Source of the DNA: Chitinophagales bacterium
GTDB lineage: Bacteria > Bacteroidota > Bacteroidia > Chitinophagales > UBA2359
Length of the DNA stretch: 23,549 nt
Reading direction: 5' to 3'
Assembly (NCBI GenBank): GCA_020629335.1
Contig: JAHDDN010000025.1
Location: forward strand, 1-23,549
This document shows positions 1 through 7,598 of the stretch, in pieces (positions within the stretch are counted from its first letter, which is position 1; every line of letters starts with the position of its first letter). The position numbers were made by a program, and so were the translations under genes. The notes below the pieces were generated by a model. It was not told the origin of the DNA. It did no database searches and worked only from the letters and a program-made list of their open reading frames with translations.

Positions 1-120
1 GAAACCGTGGCGGCGGTGGCGGCTACGACAGAAACCGTGGCGGCGGTGGCGGCTATGACAGAAACCGTGGCGGCGGTGGCGGCTACGACAGAAACCGTGG
101 CGGCGGTGGCGGCTACGACA
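1..120 (+). repeat. Four tandem 30-bp repeats in the coding tail
   Basis: Four head-to-tail 30-base units start at 1, 31, 61 and 91. They are almost identical; the second has TAT where the others have TAC. Each unit encodes ten residues (NRGGGGGYDR) in frame, so gain or loss of a unit keeps the frame. Degenerate shorter units continue to about base 170. Confidence 0.9.
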
Positions 121-227
121 GAGGCGGTGGAGGTTATGACAGAAACCGTTCTGGTGGATATGACCGAAACAGAGATAATCGTTACTACAATGACAATAGC
201 AACGATTACTATGACGAGTCGGAATAA
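1..227 (+). CDS. Gly-rich RNA-binding (RRM-type) protein, C-terminal end only
   Basis: Partial gene entering from the left edge; the reading frame begins at base 3 and stops with TAA at 225-227. The visible part is a low-complexity tail of repeated NRGGGGGYDR units that ends in an Asn/Tyr/Asp-rich stretch (NDNSNDYYDESE). Tails of Gly, Arg and Tyr of this kind are typical of small Bacteroidota RNA-binding proteins with one N-terminal RRM, where the tail helps RNA contact or condensation. The RRM itself lies outside the window, so the family call rests on the tail alone. The other two frames of the repeat also stay open but give Val/Ala- or Trp/Arg-rich translations that look unlike protein. 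A strong terminator follows about 50 bases downstream. Confidence 0.7.
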   Translation, partial: NRGGGGGYDRNRGGGGGYDRNRGGGGGYDRNRGGGGGYDRGGGGYDRNRSGGYDRNRDNRYYNDNSNDYYDESE

Positions 228-276
228 ATATCACACCCAAATAGTTTAGAACTATTAGTTCTACAATAAAATCACT

Positions 277-334
277 AGGGGCTTCCCTTCATGAAGCATT
301 CAAACAAAGGAAGGGAAGCCCCTATATTTTTTTT
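277..334 (+). terminator. Rho-independent terminator of the RRM protein gene
   Basis: A 14-bp perfect stem (277-290 with 310-323) has a 19-base loop and is followed by a T-rich tract. The left arm, AGGGGCTTCCCTTC, contains the same GGGGCTTCCC string that begins the structured elements found elsewhere in the window. Confidence 0.85.
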
Positions 335-358
335 AAAATTTCAAAATATAAATCACTC

Positions 359-1381
359 ATGAAAGTAGCAGTTGTTGGAGCAACAGGCATGGTTGGTAGA
401 GTCATGTTTAAAGTATTGGAAGAAAGAAATTTCCCAATCACAGAATTGATACCAGTTGCATCTCAAAGATCAGTCGGACAAAAATTATCTTTTAAAGGAC
501 AAGACTACGAAGTAGTTAGCATGGAAACCGCAATTTCTATGAAACCTGACCTCGCTCTATTTTCAGCTGGAGGCGGGACCTCCCTTAAATATGCTCCAGA
601 ATTTGAAGCAGTAGGAACTACCGTTATCGACAATTCCTCCGCTTGGAGAATGCATGAAGACAAAAAACTAATCGTTCCCGAAATCAATGCAGATGCATTA
701 ACCGCAGACGATAAAATCATAGCAAACCCTAATTGCTCTACCATCCAAATGGTTGTAGCCTTAGGACCATTGCACGAAAAATACAAAATCAACAGATTAG
801 TCGTTTCAACTTACCAATCTATTACGGGTACTGGCAAAAAAGCCGTAGCTCAAATGAGTGCCGAGCGTAGTCACTTACCAGGAGAAACCGTTGAAGCAGC
901 TTACCCACATCAGATTGATCTTAATTGCCTCCCTCATTGCGATGTATTCTTTGATAATGGGTACACCAAAGAAGAACTCAAATTAGTCAACGAAACACGC
1001 AAAATTATGCGTGATGATAAAATAGGTATCACCGCTACAGCAGTACGTGTTCCAGTAATCGGTGGCCACTCCGAATGCGTGAATATTACCTTCGATAAAG
1101 AATTTGAACTCAATGAATTACGTGAATTGCTTCAGCAAGCACCTGGCGTAACCGTCATGGATGATCCACAAAATAACGTCTACCCAATGCCACTACAAGC
1201 ACAGGGCAAAGATGACGTATTCGTAGGCCGTATCCGTAGAGACGAATCAGCGCCTAATAGCCTAAACCTATGGATCGTTTCAGATAATCTCCGAAAAGGC
1301 GCAGCTACCAATGCTGTCCAAATCGCAGAATATCTAATCGAAAAAGGCCTACTCAAAGCCAATTCGCTACAAACAGCCTAA
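359..1381 (+). CDS. asd: Aspartate-semialdehyde dehydrogenase
   Basis: Converts L-aspartyl-4-phosphate to L-aspartate 4-semialdehyde with NADPH, the branch point to lysine/diaminopimelate, threonine and methionine; cytoplasmic. The 340-residue length fits the family. The N-terminus has the dinucleotide-binding motif VGATGMVG (residues 6-13). The catalytic Cys lies in NPNCST (C126) and the acid/base His in GGHSEC (H237). The ATG at 359 puts the Rossmann motif at the usual distance from the N-terminus. The gene stands alone between two terminators, so it is probably monocistronic. It converges on the enoyl-CoA hydratase gene, with structured element A between them. Confidence 0.97.
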   Translation: MKVAVVGATGMVGRVMFKVLEERNFPITELIPVASQRSVGQKLSFKGQDYEVVSMETAISMKPDLALFSAGGGTSLKYAPEFEAVGTTVIDNSSAWRMHEDKKLIVPEINADALTADDKIIANPNCSTIQMVVALGPLHEKYKINRLVVSTYQSITGTGKKAVAQMSAERSHLPGETVEAAYPHQIDLNCLPHCDVFFDNGYTKEELKLVNETRKIMRDDKIGITATAVRVPVIGGHSECVNITFDKEFELNELRELLQQAPGVTVMDDPQNNVYPMPLQAQGKDDVFVGRIRRDESAPNSLNLWIVSDNLRKGAATNAVQIAEYLIEKGLLKANSLQTA

Positions 1382-1403
1382 ATCGCTGTATACATAAAAC
1401 AAA

Positions 1404-1440
1404 AAAAGCCCTTGGAGTAATTTCCAAGGGCTTTTCCTTT
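1404..1440 (+). terminator. Terminator of asd
   Basis: A 13-bp perfect stem (AAAAGCCCTTGGA at 1404-1416 with 1423-1435), a 6-base loop and a T-rich end lie 22 bases after the asd stop codon. The A-rich left side could let it work weakly in the other direction as well. Confidence 0.9.
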
Positions 1441-1447
1441 TTTATTT

Positions 1448-1685
1448 GGGGCTTCCCGCTGCGCTTCAAGGAGCGAAGTGCGCAGCACAAGCCAAAATAT
1501 TTATCATTCATCATTATGCATTACTCATTGCAAGCAAAGCGCAGCCGTCGGGCTGTCCGCTATTATGTGGCTATGCAGCTCCTACTCTGCTAAGTGCTGC
1601 TTGTCTGCCCTTCGGGCCAGCCATCGCATCACTAAGCGCCGTAAGTCGCATCATGGCCGCCACATACCGCTACCATCCCTAAGCC
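1448..1685 (+). repeat. Structured intergenic element, copy A
   Basis: First of four copies of an element I do not recognise. It starts GGGGCTTCCC and ends CATCCCTAAGCC. Predicted stems, from outside in: P0 GGCTT 1450-1454 with 1681-1685; variable hairpin V GCTGCGCTT 1458-1466 with 1537-1545; P1 TATGTGGC 1564-1571 with 1659-1666; P2 1572-1575 with 1652-1655; P3 AGTGcTGC 1593-1600 with 1626-1633 (one C/T mismatch); P4 CTGCCC 1605-1610 with 1614-1620, loop TTC. The block GTCGGGCTGTCCGC (1547-1560) is conserved between copies. The V loop holds a second inverted arm (1475-1486) and an AT-rich tract shared with copy B. It sits between convergent asd and the hydratase gene. Short ORFs through it are not conserved as protein. 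Confidence 0.85.
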
Positions 1686-1690
1686 AACGA

Positions 1691-2470
1691 TCATTTCCCC
1701 TTAAACTCAGGCTTACGCTTCTCTTTAAAAGCAGTTATGCCCTCCTGATAATCCTCTGAACGCCCCGCCATATCTTGGTAGAAAAACTCATATTCCAACA
1801 TTCGACTAATATCAGACTGATGAGACTTATACAACATATTTTTAATCATCCCAATCGCCTTAGTGGGTGCTTTTCGATAATAATCAGTGAATTTTTTTAC
1901 CTCCTCATCTAATTCCGACATAGGGGCTACTCGATTAACCAAACCCAACTCCAATGCCTCCGATGCTTTCACTTTAGAACCTAAAGAACACAACTCAAAT
2001 GCTTTCTTACTCCCTACAATACGAGGCAAGAAAAAAGAGGAACCAGAATCCAGCACCAAACCAATATTCACAAAAACCTCTATCATAGAGGCTGTTTCTG
2101 ACGCAACCACTATATCACAAGCCAAAGCAAGGGAACAACCAGCACCAGCAGCCACCCCATTCAATCGACCGACAATTGGTTTAGGTAAGTCCACCATAGA
2201 ACGCACCATCTTATTATAGCGATTCTGCACTGCCTTCTCTAAGCTAAACCAATCACTTTCCACTTCCTTCAAATCTTGGCCCGAACAAAAGGCTTTCTCT
2301 CCAGCACCCGTCAGCACTACTACTCGTACTTCTTCATCTTCCTTAGCCAATGCAAAGGCTTTGATAAAATCTTGCCCTAACTGCTCATTAACAGAGTTAT
2401 AGCTTTCAGGTCGATTGAGCGTAATATACGCTACATTATCCTTGAGTTCATAATTAACAGTATCAAACAT
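1691..2470 (-). CDS. Enoyl-CoA hydratase/isomerase family protein (PaaG-like)
   Basis: A crotonase-superfamily enzyme of 259 residues acting on acyl-CoA thioesters in the cytoplasm. The oxyanion-hole segments are CSGQDL (residues 62-67) and NGVAAGAG (104-111). At the second catalytic position the protein has Asp in LVLDSGSSFFLPR (D141) rather than the Glu of classical enoyl-CoA hydratases. This pattern fits PaaG-type isomerases of phenylacetate degradation and other ECI-like isomerases. No other paa genes are present, so the substrate is open; a fatty-acid or aromatic-acid role is inference. It is the last gene after the PAP2-like gene, 51 bases downstream and probably co-transcribed. The start at 2470 gives the usual short N-terminus before the first beta strand. 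Confidence 0.85.
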   Translation of the reverse strand: MFDTVNYELKDNVAYITLNRPESYNSVNEQLGQDFIKAFALAKEDEEVRVVVLTGAGEKAFCSGQDLKEVESDWFSLEKAVQNRYNKMVRSMVDLPKPIVGRLNGVAAGAGCSLALACDIVVASETASMIEVFVNIGLVLDSGSSFFLPRIVGSKKAFELCSLGSKVKASEALELGLVNRVAPMSELDEEVKKFTDYYRKAPTKAIGMIKNMLYKSHQSDISRMLEYEFFYQDMAGRSEDYQEGITAFKEKRKPEFKGK

Positions 2471-2521
2471 ATATTCTGTGTTTTTTAGTATTTATTTTTT
2501 GTTGCTTAAGAAGAATAATTC

Positions 2522-3136
2522 TTAAAAAAGAAAAGCAATGAACATACAGAAAAAGCCCAAAGCATAACCACTGAAAACTTCCTTATTATCATGTGCTTTC
2601 AAAAATAAACGAGAAGAACCAACAATCCCTGCAATCAAAATAACTGCGATCAATATCCAAGTCATATTGTATATTGGAATCCCTGCTATAATCGTAAAAA
2701 CGACCAAAGCAAATAAGCCTCCCATACCAATCGTATGCAAACTGATTTTGTACATTAGTATGTTAACGACTAATGCGGCTGAAACAGCAATACCCGCTCC
2801 CAACATCACATCACTTAATAATTCGTAATTAAAAGCTTTTCGAAGGGCTAAGTAAGACCAAATAAAGAAAAAAGACACGGCCATATAAGGCAAAACCCGC
2901 TGTCTTCTATCCCTCAACTCATAGTCATCTATAAAACCCAGCATTTTCATCAAAAAGATACAAAATACTGGAAATAAGAAAGTATTGATAAAACCAACCA
3001 TCAAGAGGCGCATCCCTTCTGCTGAATTGATATGCCCAAACATATAGCCATTAGACATGATCAAAAACAAAAAGCAGTAAGTGGGCACCAAAAGTGGATG
3101 GAATAAGATCGAAAATAATTGTGCAATTGCTTTCAT
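2522..3136 (-). CDS. PAP2-like integral membrane protein
   Basis: A 204-residue protein with about six hydrophobic segments. It carries degenerate signatures of the PAP2 / type 2 lipid phosphatase superfamily: a basic stretch with RDRRQRVLP (about residue 75) in place of KxxxxxxRP, a central KISLHTIGMGG (about 130) in place of PSGH, and SRLFLKAHDNKEVFSGYALG near the C-terminus, which matches the SRxxxxxHxxxxxxxG motif. Family members dephosphorylate isoprenyl or phospholipid phosphates at the membrane. The final Asp of the classical motif is not clear, so activity is uncertain. It lies downstream of rpoN but behind a terminator, and seems to have its own promoter and to lead into the hydratase gene. 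Confidence 0.7.
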   Translation of the reverse strand: MKAIAQLFSILFHPLLVPTYCFLFLIMSNGYMFGHINSAEGMRLLMVGFINTFLFPVFCIFLMKMLGFIDDYELRDRRQRVLPYMAVSFFFIWSYLALRKAFNYELLSDVMLGAGIAVSAALVVNILMYKISLHTIGMGGLFALVVFTIIAGIPIYNMTWILIAVILIAGIVGSSRLFLKAHDNKEVFSGYALGFFCMFIAFLF

Positions 3137-3166
3137 AAGTACATTCTCTTTACTTGCTGCAAGTTA

Positions 3167-3174
3167 CAAATTTA
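3167..3174 (-). promoter_or_regulatory. Candidate Bacteroidota -7 box for the PAP2-like gene
   Basis: On the minus strand TAAATTTG matches the Bacteroidota -7 consensus TAnnTTTG exactly and lies about 30 bases before the ATG. No good TTTG -33 box lies at the usual spacing, so support is modest. Confidence 0.35.
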
Positions 3175-3203
3175 TTCTTTGAAGGTACTAGTATATATAG
3201 GGC

Positions 3204-3241
3204 AAAAAAAATGGCGACTGTAAGATTACAATCGCCATTTT
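3204..3241 (-). terminator. Terminator of rpoN
   Basis: Read on the minus strand, the 10-bp perfect stem AAAATGGCGA/TCGCCATTTT (3208-3217 with 3232-3241) extends inward after one mismatch by TGTAA/TTACA pairs and ends in a run of eight T. It begins 17 bases after the rpoN stop codon. Confidence 0.85.
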
Positions 3242-3258
3242 CACACTGATAGTTAATT

Positions 3259-4740
3259 TTAAATTTCTTTACGGAGCCTTGCTACGGGAATACCTAGCTG
3301 CTCTCGGTATTTAGCTACTGTTCTTCGAGCGATGGAATAACCTCTTTCTCTGAGTTCTTCGGTTAATTTCTGATCAGATAATGGCTTTTTCTTATTCTCA
3401 TTTCCGATGAGGTCTGCTAAGATTTTCTTTACTTCTCTGGTAGAAACTTCTCCCCCATCATCCGTTTGTAAGGATTCTGAGAAAAACGATTTTAGTTGGA
3501 ATGTACCAAATTCAGTCATCACGTACTTACTATTAGACACTCTGGATACGGTAGAAATATCTAAATTCGTAATTCCAGCTATATCCTTTAGGATCATGGG
3601 ACGCAATTTCGTCTCATCTCCTGATAGGAAATATTCGTATTGATAATCCATGATGGCATTCATCACTTTCAGCATCGTTTGCTGACGTTGTTTGATGGCA
3701 TCGATGAACCACTTGGCTGAATCTATCTTTTGTTTGATGAATAAGACGGCTTCTTTACGAGTCTTATCTCTTTTGACTGTTTTGCCACTCTTATCGTAAT
3801 CTTTCAAGATTTCTCGATAAGTTTCGCTAATTCGTAGGTCAGGTGCATTTTTTGAGTTCAAAGTCAACTCTAACTTACCGTTCACATTCATGATGGTAAA
3901 GTCAGCGATGATGTAGTTCTCCATGCGCCCTAAATTCGAATAGCTGGCTCCTGGCTTTGGATTTAGTTTGAGTACCTCCTCTATCGCCATTTTTAGCGTT
4001 TCTACGGAAATGGATAGCGATTTCGCTAACTTTTCGTAGTGTTTTTTGGCAAACTCATCAAAATGATTTTCCAAGATTTCCTCTGCTAATTCTATATAGC
4101 GTTGGTTAGGTCCTTCTTTTTTGTAGATTTGGAGTAGTAAACATTCTTGTAAACTTCGACAACCAATCCCCGCTGGCTCGAAAGTTTGAACAACTCTAAG
4201 GATAGATTCTATCTCATCATCATTGGTTTTGACATTTTGCATAAACTCCAAATCATTGGCAATAGCCACTAAGGAACGACGTAAGTAACCATCATCATCT
4301 AAACTTCCGATTAGTTGAGAGGCAATTGTCTTTTCTCTCTCTGAGAGAGCGACCATTCCTAATTGTTCCAATAATTTGTCGTGAAAGCTTTCAATAACCG
4401 CAATGGGTATTGTTTTTGAGTCATCTGGGTCAGAGTAGCGTTCCGAATGTAATCTATAGCTGGCTACATCATCGTCATCGTCGATGTATTGTGCTAGATC
4501 CAATTCATCTTCCTTTTGTTCTTCCGGCGCTTCTTCGGCTTCTTGCGCAGGAAATTCGTCATCCTCTGCTATCTCGCCTTCTTCAAGGGCAGGGTTGACT
4601 TCCAATTCTTCTTTAATTCTTTGCTCCAGAGTTGCAGTAGGAACCTGCAGAAGCTTCATCAGCTGTATTTGCTGTGGTGAGAGCTTTTGGAGTAGTTTGT
4701 GGGAAAGTTTTTGTTTTAGCATAGCCTTCTTTCTTTTCAT
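3259..4740 (-). CDS. rpoN: RNA polymerase sigma-54 factor
   Basis: Alternative sigma factor that recognises -24/-12 promoters and needs an AAA+ activator for open-complex formation. Domains in the 493 residues: Gln/Leu-rich region I (about 7-52, with KLSPQQIQLMKLLQVPTATL); an acidic region II (53-91, rich in Glu and Asp); the core-binding region (about 110-300); and the DNA-binding half with the RpoN box ARRTVAKYRE at 471-480 near the C-terminus. Region I of family members usually starts with M-L-K-Q, so Met7 (codon at 4720-4722) is a credible alternative start to the ATG at 4740. It has its own terminator. No activator or clear -24/-12 promoter is seen in the window. Confidence 0.97.
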   Translation of the reverse strand: MKRKKAMLKQKLSHKLLQKLSPQQIQLMKLLQVPTATLEQRIKEELEVNPALEEGEIAEDDEFPAQEAEEAPEEQKEDELDLAQYIDDDDDVASYRLHSERYSDPDDSKTIPIAVIESFHDKLLEQLGMVALSEREKTIASQLIGSLDDDGYLRRSLVAIANDLEFMQNVKTNDDEIESILRVVQTFEPAGIGCRSLQECLLLQIYKKEGPNQRYIELAEEILENHFDEFAKKHYEKLAKSLSISVETLKMAIEEVLKLNPKPGASYSNLGRMENYIIADFTIMNVNGKLELTLNSKNAPDLRISETYREILKDYDKSGKTVKRDKTRKEAVLFIKQKIDSAKWFIDAIKQRQQTMLKVMNAIMDYQYEYFLSGDETKLRPMILKDIAGITNLDISTVSRVSNSKYVMTEFGTFQLKSFFSESLQTDDGGEVSTREVKKILADLIGNENKKKPLSDQKLTEELRERGYSIARRTVAKYREQLGIPVARLRKEI

Positions 4741-5074
4741 TTACGCAAAAATCGTCACGGGGTTTCATTTTTGCTTAAGCTTTGGAATAATACGTTAAAA
4801 TATGTTTACCTTTGAGTTAGGCGCTTTTACCTTGACATTATGAATTATTTTTTAGTTGGGGTGTTAACAAAGATTTCCTAAAAATTATACACCAAGGTAA
4901 TGATTTCGTCACAAATAATGTGCCAAAAAAGAATAATATTTGACAAAAAAAAGCTGACAAACAACTATTGTTACAACAAAAATCTTTTTGTTTTGCAACA
5001 TTTTCAGCCTTTATTGCATGAGAAATATTAAAATTTATTCTTTCTTTTTTGGCACTATTTTTTGTGCTTAAGAT
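4741..5074. other. AT-rich intergenic region upstream of rpoN
   Basis: No gene is visible in these 334 bases. They should hold the rpoN promoter on the minus strand, but I find no clear TAnnTTTG box. A short perfect inverted repeat AACAAAAA/TTTTTGTT (4975-4982 with 4985-4992) is the only clear dyad. The rest is simple A/T-rich sequence before element B. Confidence 0.5.
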
Positions 5075-5305
5075 GGCTTAGGGATGGTAGCGGTATGCAG
5101 CGTCTATGCGCTGACTTATGGAGCTTAGTGATGCGACGGCTGGCCCGAAGGGCAGACAAGTAGCACTTAGCGTAATAGGAAGCTCATAGCTGCATAAGAG
5201 CGGACAGCCCGACCGTGCGCCTTCGGTGAATGATAAATGCATAATGATGAATGATGAGTTCATTTATGCCAAATCCTTAGTTTTTACGAGCGCAGGGGAA
5301 GCCCC
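5075..5305 (-). repeat. Structured intergenic element, copy B
   Basis: Second copy of the element, on the minus strand between divergent rpoN and asnS. Outer stem P0 pairs 5075-5079 with 5299-5303 (GGCTT/AAGCC). P1 pairs 5094-5101 with 5189-5196 and reads TATGCAGC/GCTGCATA, differing from copy A at two pairs with both sides changed. P4 is at 5140-5155 (CTGCCC-TTC-GGGcCAG on the element strand). The variable hairpin is weak (TGCGC/GCGCA, 5216-5220 with 5290-5294). Its loop shares the tract ATCATTCATCATTATGCATT with copy A. The apparent small ORF across it is not a gene. Confidence 0.85.
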
Positions 5306-5385
5306 AAGAAGATGAACTAATTAAATTAGATGAGCGTTTAAATTAATTCACTCGGAAATTATTAAAATATTTAATTATAGACAAA

Positions 5386-6918
5386 ATGATACAGCTTAGC
5401 AATACGGTAAATATCAGTGGCTTGAAGCAAGCGATAGGAGAAAGTGTAACCATCAAGGGATGGGTACGTAATCGAAGAGATAGTAAGGGACTGGTATTTC
5501 TGGAAATTAGAGATGGTAGTGGCTTTGTCCAATGCATTGTATCTCTTGAAGAAAGTGGGGAAGAATATTTTGAATTGGCGAAACGACTTTCTTTAGAGAG
5601 TTCTGTTATTTTGCAGGGTACTATTGTGGCGGATGATCGCCAAATGGGTGGTTGTGAAATGCAGGTCACCAGCCTTGAACTGATTCAGCAAACAGATAAT
5701 TATCCGATATCTAATAAGGAGCATGGTGTTGATTTTTTGATGGACAAGCGTCATTTGTGGTTGCGTTCTAAAAAACAGTGGGCAATTATGAAGGTTCGTA
5801 GTCGACTTAAATTTGCGATTCATGAGTTTTTTCAAAAGAGGGAGTTTACGCAGATGGATGCTCCTTTTTTTACTGGGAATGCTTGTGAGGGAACAACCAC
5901 TTTATTTGAGACTGACTTTTTTGGCGAGACAGCTTATTTGTCTCAATCGGGACAACTTTATGGAGAGGCGATGGCAATGGCTTTGGGCAAGATTTATACA
6001 TTTGGTCCTACATTTAGAGCAGAGAAGTCTAAAACCAGACGTCATTTAGCGGAATTTTGGATGATAGAACCAGAGATGGCTTTCTATGATTTGGATATGA
6101 ATATAGATTTGATTGAGGAGTTTGTGAAGGCAGTGGCTTTGGATATTTATGAGAATTGCCAGATGGAGTTGGAGATCCTGGAGCGAGACATGAGTATATT
6201 TGAGAACATCAAAGGAAAGTTCCCACGTATTACTTATGAGGATGCGGTTTCTATTATTAAAGGAGAGCAGGATGTGAATGGCAAAAATGCGATCACTACC
6301 TTAGAGGAAGACTTAGCGGAAGTTCGTCAGCAAATTGAGGATACTAAAACAGCGATTGCTGAGAAAGAAGAGGAACTCAAGGGCAATATGAAAAAGGGTA
6401 AGCGTAATTGGACACAGAATAAGGTCGATACGCTTAAGAATGATTTGAAAGAATTAGAAGAAAAAGAAAGAAATATTCCTCAGTGGATAGAGTCGGCTAA
6501 GAATTTTGATAGAGGGGAAGATTTTGGTGGTTCAGATGAGACTGTTCTGACTCGTATGTTTGGTTGCCCAGTCTTTGTTTATAAGTGGCCTCGAAGAATT
6601 AAGGCTTTCTATATGAAGCGTTATGAGGATGATCAGGATTATGTGAAGGGAGTTGATTTATTGGCTCCTGAAGGATTTGGTGAGATTGTTGGTGGTGCAG
6701 AGCGGGAAGATAACTTTGATTATCTTTTAGAAGGCATTAAAGAACATGACTTGCCAATGGAAGCATTTGAGTGGTATTTGGACTTACGTCGTTATGGCAC
6801 GGTTCAACATGCAGGTTTTGGACTCGGATTTGAGCGATTGATTATGTGGCTCACGGGTGTGAAGCATATTCGCCAGACAATTCCTTTCCCAAGATATTAT
6901 GGGCGTTTATTGCCTTAA
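5386..6918 (+). CDS. asnS: Asparaginyl-tRNA synthetase
   Basis: Class II synthetase that charges tRNA-Asn with asparagine. The N-terminal OB-fold anticodon-binding domain (about 20-100, VTIKGWVRNRRDSKG) is followed by the catalytic domain: motif 2 TFRAEKSKTRRH (209-220) and EFWMIEPEMAF (223-233), and motif 3 HAGFGLGFERL (475-485). At 510 residues it is longer than the roughly 430-470 usual for bacteria. The excess is a charged coiled-coil segment at about 302-365 (LEEDLAEVRQQIEDTKTAIA, then a Lys-rich turn, then VDTLKNDLKELEEKE) between motifs 2 and 3. YLSQSGQLYGEA resembles the Firmicutes/Thermus type more than what I recall of the common Bacteroidota type. It stands alone and ends at a strong palindrome. 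Confidence 0.95.
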   Translation: MIQLSNTVNISGLKQAIGESVTIKGWVRNRRDSKGLVFLEIRDGSGFVQCIVSLEESGEEYFELAKRLSLESSVILQGTIVADDRQMGGCEMQVTSLELIQQTDNYPISNKEHGVDFLMDKRHLWLRSKKQWAIMKVRSRLKFAIHEFFQKREFTQMDAPFFTGNACEGTTTLFETDFFGETAYLSQSGQLYGEAMAMALGKIYTFGPTFRAEKSKTRRHLAEFWMIEPEMAFYDLDMNIDLIEEFVKAVALDIYENCQMELEILERDMSIFENIKGKFPRITYEDAVSIIKGEQDVNGKNAITTLEEDLAEVRQQIEDTKTAIAEKEEELKGNMKKGKRNWTQNKVDTLKNDLKELEEKERNIPQWIESAKNFDRGEDFGGSDETVLTRMFGCPVFVYKWPRRIKAFYMKRYEDDQDYVKGVDLLAPEGFGEIVGGAEREDNFDYLLEGIKEHDLPMEAFEWYLDLRRYGTVQHAGFGLGFERLIMWLTGVKHIRQTIPFPRYYGRLLP

Positions 6919-6928
6919 AAATTTCAAT

Positions 6929-6997
6929 CCCGTAGAGACGTTGCTGTATATTCATAAACAGACGTTGCAGTGCAACGTCTCTACGGGTATTTTTTTT
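6929..6997. terminator. Palindromic terminator between convergent asnS and nitroreductase
   Basis: A 16-bp perfect stem (CCCGTAGAGACGTTGC at 6929-6944 with 6972-6987) is followed by a T-rich run that overlaps the nitroreductase stop. A third copy of the arm (AGACGTTGCA, 6960-6969) makes a second, nested palindrome with 6971-6980 and a single spacer base, so two hairpins compete for the right arm. It terminates asnS and may act on both strands. Confidence 0.8.
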
Positions 6998-7583
6998 ATT
7001 TTATCCATTTTGTTTTGGGGTCAATTCCGCTGACTCTTCTACCCTTTGGGTGCTCTGCTTCTGTTAATCCCAAGAATAACATTCCCATATATCGGTCTAT
7101 TTCTGACCAACCTAATAACTTTTTCATGGCTTCTCTAAACTTTAGGGTGCCTGTTCCCCAATAAGGAGCAATTCCATAAGCAGTGGCTGATAAGTACATA
7201 TTTTGTACTGCACAGCTTACAGCAGCATATTCTTCCTCTTCTGGTATTTTGGTATCTGCATGTCGCTTCATACCGATAGCGATGACGTGAGAGGCTAAAT
7301 TGGGCCTATTGACAAGCTTATCGTGTTTTTTCTGTATGAACTTCTCGCTTGGCATCTCGGAGGTATATATCTTTCCTAATTCCTCTCCTAAGACTTTTCG
7401 TGCATTCCCTGTATAGACTACAAAACGCCAAGGTTCTGTATAGCCATGTGTGGGCGCCCAATTAGCATTTTCTAATAGCTCTTGAATAATGGCATCCTCA
7501 ATGAGTTGGCCATTCATGTTTTCAGGCTTGATTGTTCTGCGATTACGCATTAGATGATTGATAGCTGCTATATCGTATTTCAT
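6996..7583 (-). CDS. Nitroreductase family protein (YdjA-like)
   Basis: A 195-residue FMN-dependent NAD(P)H oxidoreductase of the nitroreductase fold, probably cytoplasmic and homodimeric. The N-terminal RNRRTIKPENM fits the phosphate-contacting RRSxRxF-type motif of FMN binding. NWAPTHGYTEPWRFVVYTG (about 41-59) corresponds to the YdjA-type APNHxxxxPWR segment, and GIAPYWGTG (about 136-144) to the second flavin contact. The natural substrate is not deducible; relatives reduce nitroaromatics, quinones or enones. It starts 15 bases after the ion-channel gene, so the two are probably one operon, with no obvious functional link. Confidence 0.87.
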   Translation of the reverse strand: MKYDIAAINHLMRNRRTIKPENMNGQLIEDAIIQELLENANWAPTHGYTEPWRFVVYTGNARKVLGEELGKIYTSEMPSEKFIQKKHDKLVNRPNLASHVIAIGMKRHADTKIPEEEEYAAVSCAVQNMYLSATAYGIAPYWGTGTLKFREAMKKLLGWSEIDRYMGMLFLGLTEAEHPKGRRVSGIDPKTKWIK

Positions 7584-7598
7584 ACTTGGAGAGTCAGT

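Noticed and set aside
1..120. CRISPR array
   Set aside because: The repeats are directly adjacent with no unique spacers and lie in a coding frame.
7..249. ORF rich in Val, Ala and Thr over the 30-bp repeats
   Set aside because: It is a shifted frame of the repeat. The frame beginning at base 3 gives the Gly/Arg/Tyr tail expected of an RNA-binding protein and ends in a natural acidic C-terminus.
1446..1759. Small ORFs through copy A, with similar peptides through B and D (for example SGCPLLCGY and ATYRYHP)
   Set aside because: The peptides resemble each other only because the underlying structured element is repeated. Base changes between copies follow RNA or DNA pairing, not codon positions, and copies differ by frame-breaking changes.
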